Shown in pieces: positions 1-8,034 of a stretch of DNA of 64,000 nucleotides. Position 1 is the first letter of the stretch. Every line of letters begins with the position of its first letter. The notes under the pieces are model-generated. The model made no database searches. It saw nothing but the letters and a program-made list of their open reading frames with translations, and was not told where the DNA came from. Origin of the DNA: Nitrospira moscoviensis (GTDB lineage: Bacteria > Nitrospirota > Nitrospiria > Nitrospirales > Nitrospiraceae). A program made the translations under genes and the position numbers. The DNA lies in contig NZ_CP011801.1 of assembly GCF_001273775.1 (NCBI RefSeq), forward strand, positions 496,001 through 560,000, written 5' to 3'.

Positions 1-521
1 CACCGCTTGATTTCGAATTCGATGCAGGCCCGGTCCGCCGTCCCGTCGATGTCGATGCTGCAGGTGGCCAGTGGGAACACATGCTTGATGATCTTCAGCG
101 TTTCGCGCAATGCATTGGCCGGCGTGTAGGGACCGTAATAGAGCGCCCCGTCCTTCTGCACCCGCCGCACGATCGACAGCCGCGGAAAATCCTCTTTGAT
201 CGGCAGCCGCACATAGGGATACTGCTTATCGTCGCGAAGCACGATGTTGAAGCGGGGGCGGTGGCGTTTGACGAGATTGCTTTCGAGGATCAGCGCTTCC
301 AGCTCGGAACGGGTGACCATGGTCTCAAGGTCGGCGATCTGGTTCACGAGCAGGCTGGTCTTGGGGTTATGATCGACGCCCTTTTGGAAATAGGACCGCA
401 CGCGATCGGCCAAGACCGCCGCTTTGCCGACGTAGAGAATCTCCCCCTGCGCGTCCTTGAACAGATACACGCCGGGATTGTCCGGGAGGTGGTCGAGCTT
501 GGATTGGAGAGTGGTGGTCAT
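1..521 (-). CDS. uvrC: Excinuclease ABC subunit C, N-terminal part (cut by window edge)
   Basis: UvrC makes the dual incisions in UvrABC nucleotide excision repair. The visible 173 codons form the GIY-YIG endonuclease domain: PGVYLFKD at residues 16-23, YVGKA at 30-34, RVRSYF shortly after, and the helix ELEALILESNLVKRHRPRFN, whose Glu is expected to be catalytic. It is followed by the family's DDKQYPYV stretch. The rest of the protein lies beyond base 1. The ATG at 521-519 lies inside the first unit of a heptamer repeat array, and I see no clear ribosome-binding site. The family assignment is secure. Confidence 0.95.
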   Translation of the reverse strand, partial: MTTTLQSKLDHLPDNPGVYLFKDAQGEILYVGKAAVLADRVRSYFQKGVDHNPKTSLLVNQIADLETMVTRSELEALILESNLVKRHRPRFNIVLRDDKQYPYVRLPIKEDFPRLSIVRRVQKDGALYYGPYTPANALRETLKIIKHVFPLATCSIDIDGTADRACIEFEIKR

Positions 522-673
522 TGGTCACTAGTCATCGGTCATCGGTAGGGGAAAAAGGCAACGATATTGTACCGCTGTACCGTCCGATGGAAGAAGGGGG
601 CTCTTCCGCGTCCTGAAACGACTTGGCGACACCCATCTATCTTCTCAATGACCAATGACTGATGACCAATGAC
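518..673. repeat. Inverted heptamer array between uvrC and the dapF-like gene
   Basis: Four contiguous 7-bp units (TCATTGG-like) occupy 518-545. Four units in opposite orientation (CAATGAC-like) occupy 646-673, about 100 bp away. The arms are complementary in register and could pair as a stem of about 28 bp. The left arm contains the uvrC start codon. The right arm ends 5 bp before the stop codon of the next gene. The roughly 100 bp between the arms shows no gene. Confidence 0.85.
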
Positions 674-677
674 TTCT

Positions 678-1547
678 TTAGCGCAATCCCCGCACGAATG
701 ACGGGCTCAGCGCTCCCCGCGCCACTTCCGCAACCGGACCCTTCATCGTCAGGCTGAAGTCGGGAGCGACCTCGATGTTCAGTGTCCCGCCCGGCATCTT
801 GACCGTCACCGGGCTCTTGACGAGGCCCAGACGGACGGCGGCACTGGCTGCGGCACAAGAGGACGACCCGGAGGCCTGGGTTTCGCCGGCCCCGCGCTCC
901 CAGATGAGGATGGAGATTTCCTTGGGTCCGGTCGGGACGGCGAGCTGTACGTTGGTTCGTCTGGGAAACAGGGTGTGATGTTCCAATGCCGGCCCGAGCG
1001 TGAGCAGGTCTTCGCGGGACCAGGGCTCGCCGGCCGGCTTGAACACCACACAATGAGGATTGCCGACGCTCACGCCGGTGAAGCTCAATTTACGGTCCGC
1101 TGCTTCGATGGGCTGTTGAATGAGCTCGCCGGCGCTCAACGTGCAGGGAAGGGCTTCCGGCTTGAACGTGGCCCGCCCCATCTCGACCGTCACGGCGCTC
1201 GCATCGCCGTGGCGATCGACATGCAAGTCGATCGTCACCAGCCCCCCTTTGGTATCAACCGTAAAGTGCTTCTTCTTCGTCTTGCCGGTGGCGTGGAGAT
1301 AGCGGGCGAAAATCCGGAGCCCGTTCCCGCTCTTTTCCGCCTCGCTGCCGTCCGGGTTGAAAATACGCAGGCCGAAGTCGGCCTTCTTCGAGGGCACGAG
1401 CGCGAGGATGCCGTCGCTGCCCAGTCCCCAGTTCCGATCGCAGATCGCTTTGATGTTGGAAGGCGTGAGCTGAAAGCTCAGCTCCGTGGGATCCATCACG
1501 ATATAGTCGTTGCCGAGCCCGTGCCCGCGGAAAAACCCGTTCTTCAT
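678..1547 (-). CDS. DapF-like protein with both catalytic cysteines replaced by serine
   Basis: The protein has 289 residues and the DapF fold signatures: GLGNDYIVMD near the N-terminus, NPDGSEAEKSGNG, SVGNPHCV and ERGAGETQASGSSSC. DapF normally racemises LL-diaminopimelate using two cysteines, in NxDGSxAxxCGNG and GETxACGTG. Here both positions are Ser (Ser73 and Ser226), so the classical two-thiol mechanism is not available. I recall other database proteins annotated as diaminopimelate epimerase that carry the same Ser pattern, so this may be a divergent subfamily rather than a decayed gene. The start at 1547 is preferred over the in-frame ATG at 1574 because AGGGAG lies about 9 nt upstream. 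Its substrate is uncertain. Confidence 0.8.
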   Translation of the reverse strand: MKNGFFRGHGLGNDYIVMDPTELSFQLTPSNIKAICDRNWGLGSDGILALVPSKKADFGLRIFNPDGSEAEKSGNGLRIFARYLHATGKTKKKHFTVDTKGGLVTIDLHVDRHGDASAVTVEMGRATFKPEALPCTLSAGELIQQPIEAADRKLSFTGVSVGNPHCVVFKPAGEPWSREDLLTLGPALEHHTLFPRRTNVQLAVPTGPKEISILIWERGAGETQASGSSSCAAASAAVRLGLVKSPVTVKMPGGTLNIEVAPDFSLTMKGPVAEVARGALSPSFVRGLR

Positions 1548-1608
1548 CCTGTCGCTCCCTTTCTTATCACTCATTCATTGAGGCGTGAGGCGCGAGAACG
1601 ATACTGAG

Positions 1609-1713
1609 GTCATCGGTCACTGGTCAATAGTCATTGTGGGTAAAGCGGAGAACTCGTCTCCTGTTTGTGATCAATGACTGATGAGCAATGACCGATGACT
1701 GATGGCCAGTGAC
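1609..1713. repeat. Inverted heptamer array between the dapF-like and glyoxalase genes
   Basis: Four units of GTCATCG type occupy 1609-1636. Six units of CAATGAC/TGATGAC type in the opposite orientation occupy 1672-1713. The loop is about 35 bp. The sequence family is the same as in the array at 518-673. The array fills most of the gap between the two genes. Confidence 0.85.
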
Positions 1714-1720
1714 TTGAGTG

Positions 1721-2128
1721 CTAGACGATCTTCACGCCCGCCGGGCGTTCGATCAGCTCGATCTCGTACCCGTCCGGGGCATCGATGAAGATAAAGCGGC
1801 TTCCGGAGGACGTCTTGGTCGGGCCGTCGGTAATGGGGACGCCTTTCGCATTGAGGGCGGCGATGGTCTGGTCGAGGCTCTCCACCTGAAATGCCAGATG
1901 GACGAGGTCTTCCTGGACCTTGACGGGCCCGCTGGGAGGAAAGCTGGTCAGCTCGATCAGCTCATCACTGTTGGGCGCTTTCAAAAAGGCGAGCTGTGAT
2001 CCGCGCGGCGAAGTCTTGCGCTCGATGACGTCCAGGCCGAGGACATTCGTGTAGAACCGGATCGTTTCATCCAGGTCGCTGACCCGCATGCGGGTGTGGA
2101 GAAGCTTGGTGACTTTGAAACCCGTCAT
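1721..2128 (-). CDS. gloA: Glyoxalase I family protein (lactoylglutathione lyase-like)
   Basis: A 135-residue VOC-fold protein. Glyoxalase I isomerises the methylglyoxal-glutathione hemithioacetal to S-lactoylglutathione in the cytoplasm. The four metal ligands of the family are in place: His11, Glu59, His77 and Glu124 (in GYEIELIE). The motif FYTNVLGLDV follows the first ligand. The reading frame extends upstream to 2176, but those extra residues are encoded by heptamer repeats. The ATG at 2128 starts at the conserved fold boundary and itself lies inside a repeat unit. An alternative is another VOC enzyme, but the spacing fits GloA best. Confidence 0.85.
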   Translation of the reverse strand: MTGFKVTKLLHTRMRVSDLDETIRFYTNVLGLDVIERKTSPRGSQLAFLKAPNSDELIELTSFPPSGPVKVQEDLVHLAFQVESLDQTIAALNAKGVPITDGPTKTSSGSRFIFIDAPDGYEIELIERPAGVKIV

Positions 2129-2201
2129 CGGTCGAGGGTCGTTCGTCATGGGAAATCCAGATGCCGACCTTACCATTGACGGATGACCGATGACTACTGA
2201 C
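2124..2201. repeat. Inverted heptamer array overlapping the glyoxalase start and the acetyltransferase stop
   Basis: Units GTCATCG, GTCGAGG, GTCGTTC and GTCATGG run from 2124 to 2151. Opposite-strand units CATTGAC, GGATGAC, CGATGAC and TACTGAC run from 2174 to 2201. The left arm holds the probable gloA start codon. The right arm overlaps the stop codon of the acetyltransferase gene (2194-2196). Confidence 0.8.
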
Positions 2202-2673
2202 CCTTCCCCCTGGCCGGCCCGGCCGTTTTTCGTAGCAGCACCTCCGCGCTGCCGGGGATCAAGAAGTTCGGCATGGGGCCGATCTCTTGATAGCCCTGTT
2301 TCTTATAGAAGGCGCGCGCAGCCGCGTTGAAATCCGACACGCAGGCGAAGAGATTGTTGGTTCTTCCGAAGACGATCGATTCAATGTGGCCGAGCAATCG
2401 CGCCCCGAACCCCTTCCCCCTCGCCCAACCCGCGATGCCCAGGAGCTCCAGGTAGTCGCCGAGCAGAAATTTCTCTCTGACGATGGCAATGCCCGCCACG
2501 CGGCCGTCGAATTCGATCACATAGCTGTCCCGGCCTTGAGGGATCGGGCAAAAAATCCGATGCCAATCTTCCTTGGTGTAGCCCAGTGTCGTCCAGGGAT
2601 CGGACTCGCCGAGCAGGTGCACGACCGCCTCGCGATCGTCGGAGTGCATGGGCCTGATCGTCGGCTTGCTCAT
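2194..2673 (-). CDS. GNAT family N-acetyltransferase
   Basis: The 159-residue protein has a GNAT fold: an N-terminal TIRPMHSDD strand-helix, YVIEFDGRVAGIAIV for beta strands 3-4, and the acetyl-CoA pyrophosphate-binding motif ARGKGFGARLL, followed by the FYKKQGY helix typical of motif B. The substrate cannot be read from the sequence. The start overlaps the stop of the deacetylase gene upstream by an ATGA-type junction (2670-2673), so the two are probably co-translated. The C-terminal residues and stop codon reach into the heptamer array. Confidence 0.85.
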   Translation of the reverse strand: MSKPTIRPMHSDDREAVVHLLGESDPWTTLGYTKEDWHRIFCPIPQGRDSYVIEFDGRVAGIAIVREKFLLGDYLELLGIAGWARGKGFGARLLGHIESIVFGRTNNLFACVSDFNAAARAFYKKQGYQEIGPMPNFLIPGSAEVLLRKTAGPARGKGQ

Positions 2674-3365
2674 GGAGCCGGCTTGCAGTTGAGGAGTTCG
2701 CTGACCGTCACCGGTTTCAAATTCTTCTGCGGAAGCACATCGGTCGTGAGGCGCTCGATCACGTCGCGCGTCTGCTTGCCCTTGCCGTTGGCATGGAAGA
2801 CGACGATGCTGCCCGGCTTCACCCGCTTCGTCACGCGGGCGAGGATCTGCTCTGTCGAGAGACTCGGATCGGGGTCGCCGGACTCAATGCTCCATTGGAT
2901 GAAGCGCAGGCCGAGCGCCTTCACCACCCCGACCGTCACGTCATTGTATTCCCCGTAGGGCGGGCGGAAGAGCGTCGACTCATGGGCGTAGTGCTCCTGA
3001 AGCAGCGTCACCGGGCGGCTGATTTCCTCCCGCTGCTCGTCGGCGCTGTGCAGGGGGAGATGGGCATGCGCCTCTCCGTGCGTGCCGACGTCGAAAAAGC
3101 CGATGCCGAGCAGGTGCTCGACCTGTTCATCATGCCTGGCCATCCATTTGCCGGACATGAAAAACGTCGCGGGGATCCGATGTTCGATCAAATACTCGAC
3201 GAGCGCCTGGTCGTAGCCGGGCCCTTTCCGGACGGGACACAGATCGAAGGTGAGCGCGACCGCCGGGCAGGCCGGCGGGCCGGACTTGATGACCTGGGCG
3301 GAGGCGATCGCCGGGCCGAGGAGCCACGGCAGGAGCCACAGGAGGAAGGCAATGGGGCGCCGCAT
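2670..3365 (-). CDS. Secreted polysaccharide deacetylase (NodB-type, CE4)
   Basis: The 231-residue protein has a signal peptide (residues 1-23, cleavage after ASA). CE4 enzymes remove N- or O-acetyl groups from glycans. NodB motifs seen are TFDLC (Asp41), THGEAH (His96, His100) and RPPYG (134-138), then VVFHANG near residue 197. The second Asp of the usual TFDD motif is Leu here. I recall this TFD-x-C variant in a bacterial subfamily, so it is not evidence of decay. The likely target is periplasmic or surface polysaccharide. It forms a two-gene unit with the following acetyltransferase. Confidence 0.85.
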   Translation of the reverse strand: MRRPIAFLLWLLPWLLGPAIASAQVIKSGPPACPAVALTFDLCPVRKGPGYDQALVEYLIEHRIPATFFMSGKWMARHDEQVEHLLGIGFFDVGTHGEAHAHLPLHSADEQREEISRPVTLLQEHYAHESTLFRPPYGEYNDVTVGVVKALGLRFIQWSIESGDPDPSLSTEQILARVTKRVKPGSIVVFHANGKGKQTRDVIERLTTDVLPQKNLKPVTVSELLNCKPAP

Positions 3366-3433
3366 GACGACTAGTATACCTGAAGCCGGACGGCCCGGTT
3401 GACCGGCAATTTACAGGGCTGATACCGTGAGCC

Positions 3434-4591
3434 ATGCAATGGCCCTCATGGGAAATCGGCCGGGCGCTCGGCATTCCGATTCGCGTGCACGCGTCCTGGT
3501 TCCTGGTGTTTCTGTTCGTGACCTCGACGCTGGCGACCGGCTATTTGCCCGACACACTGCCCGGCCTGCCGACGGAGCGATACTGGGCCATGGGGGGCAT
3601 CGCCGCGGTGCTGCTCTTCGTCTCCGTGCTGTTGCACGAGCTCGGTCACTCGTATGTCGCCCTCCGCTATCGCATTCCCATCGAACAGATCACGCTGTTT
3701 ATTTTCGGCGGCGTGGCGCATATGCGCCGGGAAGCACCGAGCCCCCGCGCGGAATTTCTGATCGCCGTCGCCGGACCGATCGTGAGTTTTCTGCTCGGTG
3801 CCCTGTCATTCGGCTTGGTCGTGCTGGCTGAATCGATCCAAGAGCCGCATGCGCTCAAGGGGTTGATCATGTTGGGGGCGCTGCTCGCGATGGTGAATGT
3901 GCAGCTGGGGCTGTTCAATCTGATCCCCGGGTTTCCGTTGGACGGCGGGCGCGTTCTGCGGGCGGGCTTGTGGGCCTGGGGAAAAGACTTCCATCGGGCT
4001 ACCCAGCAAGCCTCGATGGTGGGCCTCGCGTTCGGCGTCCTATTCGGCCTCCTCGGCGTAGGAGTGATCATCGGCGCGTTCAGTGGCGCCCTGCCGGCAT
4101 CCCTAGTCTCCAACGGCGGCTGGATCATCTTCATCGGCATGTTTTTGTTTGCCGCCGCCCTCGCAAGCCGCAAACAGGCGGTCCTCCGGCACTCGCTCGC
4201 GACCGTCCCCGTCCGGGACTTGATGGTGCAGGCGGTCGTCTCGATCTCTCCGGATTGCACCGTGGAGGAGGCGGTCAATCGCTACTTCCGTCCGTATGGA
4301 TACGGCGGTTTCCCGGTGGTGGAGAGCGGGCGGCTGGTGGGGATGCTCACAGTCTCGGAGGTCCAGAACGTTCCCACGGGGCTCTGGAATTGGCGCAACG
4401 TGGCGGACGTGATGCGCCCTGTTTCCCCATCGCTGACGGTCCTGCCGGACGCTCCGGTGATTCAAGCGATGGAACGAATGGCTCGGGAAGGCTGGGACCG
4501 GCTGGTGGTGGTGGAGGACGATCAGATCGTCGGTCTGGTGACCCAGTCGGCCATTGCGCATTTCCTCCAACTACGTAAAGGCGGTCGCTAG
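3434..4591 (+). CDS. Site-2 protease family protein (M50) with C-terminal CBS pair
   Basis: A 385-residue integral membrane metalloprotease. The zinc motif HELGH is at residues 68-72 inside a membrane helix. The second metal-ligand motif, NLIPGFPLDGGR, places Asp170 in the membrane. About six hydrophobic segments span residues 15-245. A tandem CBS pair (roughly 255-380, starting VRDLMVQAVVSISPD) probably senses an adenine nucleotide. Proteins of this layout (SpoIVFB-like with CBS) perform intramembrane proteolysis. The substrate here is unknown and no anti-sigma partner lies nearby. It is transcribed alone, divergent from the deacetylase gene. Confidence 0.9.
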   Translation: MQWPSWEIGRALGIPIRVHASWFLVFLFVTSTLATGYLPDTLPGLPTERYWAMGGIAAVLLFVSVLLHELGHSYVALRYRIPIEQITLFIFGGVAHMRREAPSPRAEFLIAVAGPIVSFLLGALSFGLVVLAESIQEPHALKGLIMLGALLAMVNVQLGLFNLIPGFPLDGGRVLRAGLWAWGKDFHRATQQASMVGLAFGVLFGLLGVGVIIGAFSGALPASLVSNGGWIIFIGMFLFAAALASRKQAVLRHSLATVPVRDLMVQAVVSISPDCTVEEAVNRYFRPYGYGGFPVVESGRLVGMLTVSEVQNVPTGLWNWRNVADVMRPVSPSLTVLPDAPVIQAMERMAREGWDRLVVVEDDQIVGLVTQSAIAHFLQLRKGGR

Positions 4592-4783
4592 AAGGCCGGT
4601 AGTCTTTCTAGGTTCTGTCGGTGCACTACGACCATAGTCCTTTGTCCGCCCAAGCATTCATCGATTATCTCTAGTAGTTTTACCTGCATTATCCATCCAA
4701 TTGTAAAATGCCCGTATTTTGAACCACACTGATCCCCTATTCGTGACGTACCGGCAGTACACCCGTCACTCACGAGGGGACAT

Positions 4784-5587
4784 ATGCAGCGACCATCAAG
4801 GAAGCTCGTGCGCATGCGGGTGGACTTCTCCAGTTCGTCCGAGGACGAAGAGTTCACCGGACACGGGTATACCATCGACCTCAACGCGAATGGATGCCAG
4901 ATTGAAACCGCCACCGTCCTCCCTCCCGGCCGCTATCTGACCTTACGATTCTATGAGGCCAATACGCATCACGCCGTGCAAGTCGAATTGGCGCGGGTCC
5001 GCTGGGCTGAGGGACGGCACTTCGGGGTGGAATTCATTCACCGTGACGCCAAAACTCACGCCTACTTCGATCGGGTGTCTCCGCCGCAATTGATGTCCGG
5101 TCCGTCCGGCGCAGTGGACGTCGCGCTCACCATCATGGTCGTCGAGGATAATCCCGATGAAATGCTGCTCTACAGCAAAGTGCTGAGCAGCGGCGGCCAC
5201 AAGGTGCTACAGGCCGCCGGCAGTATCGAAGCGATGAAATTGTGCGTGACGCAGCCCGCCATCGATCTCGCGCTCGTCGATGTGGTCTTGACCGTCCCCG
5301 TGTTTCGTCTTCAAGACCAGGCGGCTCAATTTCATCGCGTCAACGGCCCTCAGCTCGTGCGGGATATCGTGGCGGTGAGAAAGCGCATTCATGTCCTGTT
5401 CATGTCGAGTCTCAATCACGCACAGTTGAAAGACCATGGAGTCGTTCTGGGAGCCAGCTCGTTTCTTCAGAAGCCCTTTTCGAAGGATCAGTTGCTGAGT
5501 AGTATTGCGACCACACTCGAGCAGCCGCCCTTGGTCTGGACGCCCCCTCCCCCGACGAAACCGGACTCCATCCGTTGGAAGGACTAG
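4784..5587 (+). CDS. PilZ domain fused to a response-regulator receiver domain
   Basis: A 267-residue two-domain cytoplasmic protein. Residues 1-100 are PilZ-like, with the RxxxR motif in RKLVR (6-10) and a degenerate second motif DLNANG (usual form D/NxSxxG). Cyclic-di-GMP binding is therefore plausible but not assured. Residues 116-250 are a receiver domain: acidic pair Glu121/Asp122, phosphoacceptor Asp166, Ser209 and Lys230 in LQKPF. The order PilZ then REC, with no output domain, suggests an adaptor joining phosphorelay and c-di-GMP signals. AGGGGACAT precedes the ATG. The 192-bp gap upstream shows no gene and no promoter I can defend. Confidence 0.85.
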   Translation: MQRPSRKLVRMRVDFSSSSEDEEFTGHGYTIDLNANGCQIETATVLPPGRYLTLRFYEANTHHAVQVELARVRWAEGRHFGVEFIHRDAKTHAYFDRVSPPQLMSGPSGAVDVALTIMVVEDNPDEMLLYSKVLSSGGHKVLQAAGSIEAMKLCVTQPAIDLALVDVVLTVPVFRLQDQAAQFHRVNGPQLVRDIVAVRKRIHVLFMSSLNHAQLKDHGVVLGASSFLQKPFSKDQLLSSIATTLEQPPLVWTPPPPTKPDSIRWKD

Positions 5588-5616
5588 ACCGCTCCCGCTG
5601 ACCGACCAATGAGGCG

Positions 5617-6975
5617 CTAGCCATCCGCTCTGGCGACCGAGATGTTCTGCGCGATGGCGACGCGGATCAGGTGGACGACGAGAAGAAAGCCGTAGACGAC
5701 ACAGAAGAACTTGAACGTCACGCGGTAGAAATCCATCAGCAGAACCGGCAGGCAGAGCGCGAACAGCAGGCTGGCGATCAACGTGGCGAAGGTCAGCCGC
5801 CGGCAAAACTCGTACGACGGCTCTTTCCCGATGGGCTTCAACGCGCGGGCATAGCGTTCCGCCCGCTGTAGACGCGCCTCATGCAGAGCGTCGTCGCTCG
5901 GCCCCCAATACCGCAGATTGAAATACCCGTACAGGATGAAGAGCCAGGGCAGCGACCAGAGAGGCCAGTACAGGATCCCAGCGTAGTCCTCGCTGCTGAT
6001 CAGCACGGCGTACGACGGCGCGTAGAGGAGGCCCAGCACCAGCGGGAGAATCCGTTCGTCGCCGGGCCGGTCGCCGTCGGGCCCGCCGTGGATCAATTCC
6101 CGTTCGAACAAGGGATACCCGTACTTCAACACCACGAGCGCGATCGCGGCGCTCATCGTCTTGTCCGGGATGTACCGGATGCAGTTCTGAAACCAGTTCA
6201 CCACGTACCAGCCGATGTGCTCGCTCCAGGTCAGTCCTAAGAGCGATTCCAAATACACTTGCACGGCCGACTCCCAGTGCGCGATGCGGGCGCTGAGCGA
6301 CTCGGCCACTTCCGGGTTCAGCGCGAAGATCGACCGTTCGTGCAGCGCGGACTGCACGAGCGTGCCCGGGATGCTCATGACGACGGCGCCGGCGACGCCG
6401 AAGCTCAGGAGAAACCAGGTATGGGCCAGACCGGAGCTCTTGCTCGTGCGGACGTATTTCTGAAAGCCGGCCTGCCTGGCCAGCATCCCCCAAAACAGCG
6501 CGCCCGTCATGTTCACGAGCGACCAGGGAAAGATCACGACGTCGGCGCCGGCCTCCGGATAGAGCAGCCAGTTGACCACCGAATTGGAAAGCAGCGCCAC
6601 GATCGCGCCCCACCAGGGCCCCAGCAGGATCGCCACGAGCGCCGTGCCCGTCATGTCGAGGAATAAGATGCTGTCCAGATGCCGGCTCAGCGTCAAGCCC
6701 ACATAGTTCAGCAGCACACCCGCCGCGACGATCACGCTCGTTTCATTGAGCAATAAGTACGACGACCCGCGGAGAGGCTTCGAGGAAAAGAAATCGACGC
6801 TCGACATGGCTTCGATCGGCGTCCGTTCCTGTGGTTGGCTCGGCCGGCGTTCCTTCTTGGTGTGCAGGCGGTTCTGAATGTCGAGCAGCTTTTCCATCAC
6901 GGTCAGCAGGGCCGCGACGAAGCCGGCGATCGTGCCGCCGAGCATCAGGATTTCTTTGCCGTATTCTTCCAACAT
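5617..6975 (-). CDS. Multipass membrane protein with ECF S-component-like region
   Basis: A 452-residue protein that I do not recognise as a named family. It has one hydrophobic segment near residues 11-27, then a charged stretch, then a membrane block (about 80-200) containing FLDMTGTALVAILLGPWWGA. This resembles the substrate-binding S component of ECF transporters and membrane sensor modules. A soluble loop near 205-265 follows, then further membrane helices around 265-350 and at 400-445. No kinase or other signalling domain follows. No ECF ATPase or T component is nearby. Transport or membrane sensing is only an inference. Confidence 0.6.
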   Translation of the reverse strand: MLEEYGKEILMLGGTIAGFVAALLTVMEKLLDIQNRLHTKKERRPSQPQERTPIEAMSSVDFFSSKPLRGSSYLLLNETSVIVAAGVLLNYVGLTLSRHLDSILFLDMTGTALVAILLGPWWGAIVALLSNSVVNWLLYPEAGADVVIFPWSLVNMTGALFWGMLARQAGFQKYVRTSKSSGLAHTWFLLSFGVAGAVVMSIPGTLVQSALHERSIFALNPEVAESLSARIAHWESAVQVYLESLLGLTWSEHIGWYVVNWFQNCIRYIPDKTMSAAIALVVLKYGYPLFERELIHGGPDGDRPGDERILPLVLGLLYAPSYAVLISSEDYAGILYWPLWSLPWLFILYGYFNLRYWGPSDDALHEARLQRAERYARALKPIGKEPSYEFCRRLTFATLIASLLFALCLPVLLMDFYRVTFKFFCVVYGFLLVVHLIRVAIAQNISVARADG

Positions 6976-7116
6976 ACGTGCGGTGGTCTCCTTATGACGG
7001 GAGACATTTTATCGGGGAAGCGGGAGCCTCGCCAGAAAAAGGCCTGAACCTGCACGGGCACAAAACGGCTGCTGGACGGGCTTGCGGGAAATGGGACATC
7101 GCGCGACTGCGGGACG

Positions 7117-7971
7117 TCAGGCGGGACTCGTCTCGGTGAGCGTCGCCGCCGGCACGTGGGCGCGCTGCTGCAACTTGTGGGCGATGACCGCGCCCAGCAA
7201 CAGCAGGAGGGCCGAGTAGTACACCCACAGCAGCAGCAACACGATTTCGAGCAGCGAGCCGTACAGCCGGACGTAGACGGTGGCATAGCCGCTATAGGTG
7301 ACGAACAGTAGTTTTGCGGCGACCCACAGGACGCCGAACGTCAAGGCGCCGGCCATGGCTTCCCGCCATTCCGGGCGACGCCGGGGCACGTAATGGTACA
7401 GGCAGGTCACCGTGACGAATGCCAGCGCGAACGGCAGCGTGTAAGTCAGGAGGAAATCGTGGGCCGCGAGCCCGACCAGGTCCAGTCCCCAGAGCCGCGG
7501 CATATAGCCGGTCAAAAAGTTGATGGTCTGGGTTGCGACGTAGCTCACGATCAGCAGGAGCCCGGTGGCGCCCAACGAAGCGACCGAGATGGCGGTGGAG
7601 ATCAGCGGATGGCGCTTCCGCGTACTTTCAAACACGACATTCAACGCATAGTCCAGCTCGTAGAAGACCAGCGCGCCGAACCAGAAGAAGGACAGGAAGA
7701 CGAGCCACCGGACGCTTTCCAGGGCGCTGATGCGGTGCAATTCCTCGGCGAGCCGTTCCCCGAGCGACGGCATAAACCCTTGCAGGAAGCTCAGCATGAA
7801 TTGTTCGCCGATCACGTCCTGGCTCACCAGGAAGCTGACCCCGTACAGCAGCAGGAAGACCAGCGGAAACAGGGACAGCAGCGAAAAAAAGGCCAGCGAC
7901 GCGGCGAGGCTCGCGCAGCCGTGGCGTTGAAAGGCTTTCAGCACGTCGATGACGAAGCGAAGGCCGTCCAT
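7117..7971 (-). CDS. YihY/BrkB family inner-membrane protein
   Basis: A 284-residue protein with about six membrane helices. It carries the YihY/UPF0761 signature SLAASLAFFSLLSLFPL near the N-terminus and LYHYVPRRRPEWREAMAGAL in the middle, followed by the typical Y-x-x-x-Y-G-S-L-x-E-I-V-L-L-L helix. The family was once called RNase BN, but that activity is not supported for it, and its role remains unclear. GGGGAG lies 4 nt before the ATG at 7971. An in-frame GTG four codons upstream is the alternative start. The gene sits just downstream of nuoN on the same strand but need not belong to the operon. Confidence 0.85.
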   Translation of the reverse strand: MDGLRFVIDVLKAFQRHGCASLAASLAFFSLLSLFPLVFLLLYGVSFLVSQDVIGEQFMLSFLQGFMPSLGERLAEELHRISALESVRWLVFLSFFWFGALVFYELDYALNVVFESTRKRHPLISTAISVASLGATGLLLIVSYVATQTINFLTGYMPRLWGLDLVGLAAHDFLLTYTLPFALAFVTVTCLYHYVPRRRPEWREAMAGALTFGVLWVAAKLLFVTYSGYATVYVRLYGSLLEIVLLLLWVYYSALLLLLGAVIAHKLQQRAHVPAATLTETSPA

Positions 7972-8034
7972 GAGGCTCCCCACAGGAGTAAGCCTAGCAC
8001 GGTCTGTGCCGAGATGTGAAAAGAAAGACGAGGG

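Noticed and set aside
518..2201. CRISPR array as an explanation for the regular repeats
   Set aside because: The units are 7 bp and contiguous, with no unique spacers, and no cas gene is present.
2670..3365. Inactivated deacetylase because TFDD is TFDL
   Set aside because: All other NodB motifs are intact, and the TFD-x-C form is one I recall in a bacterial subfamily, so decay is not supported.
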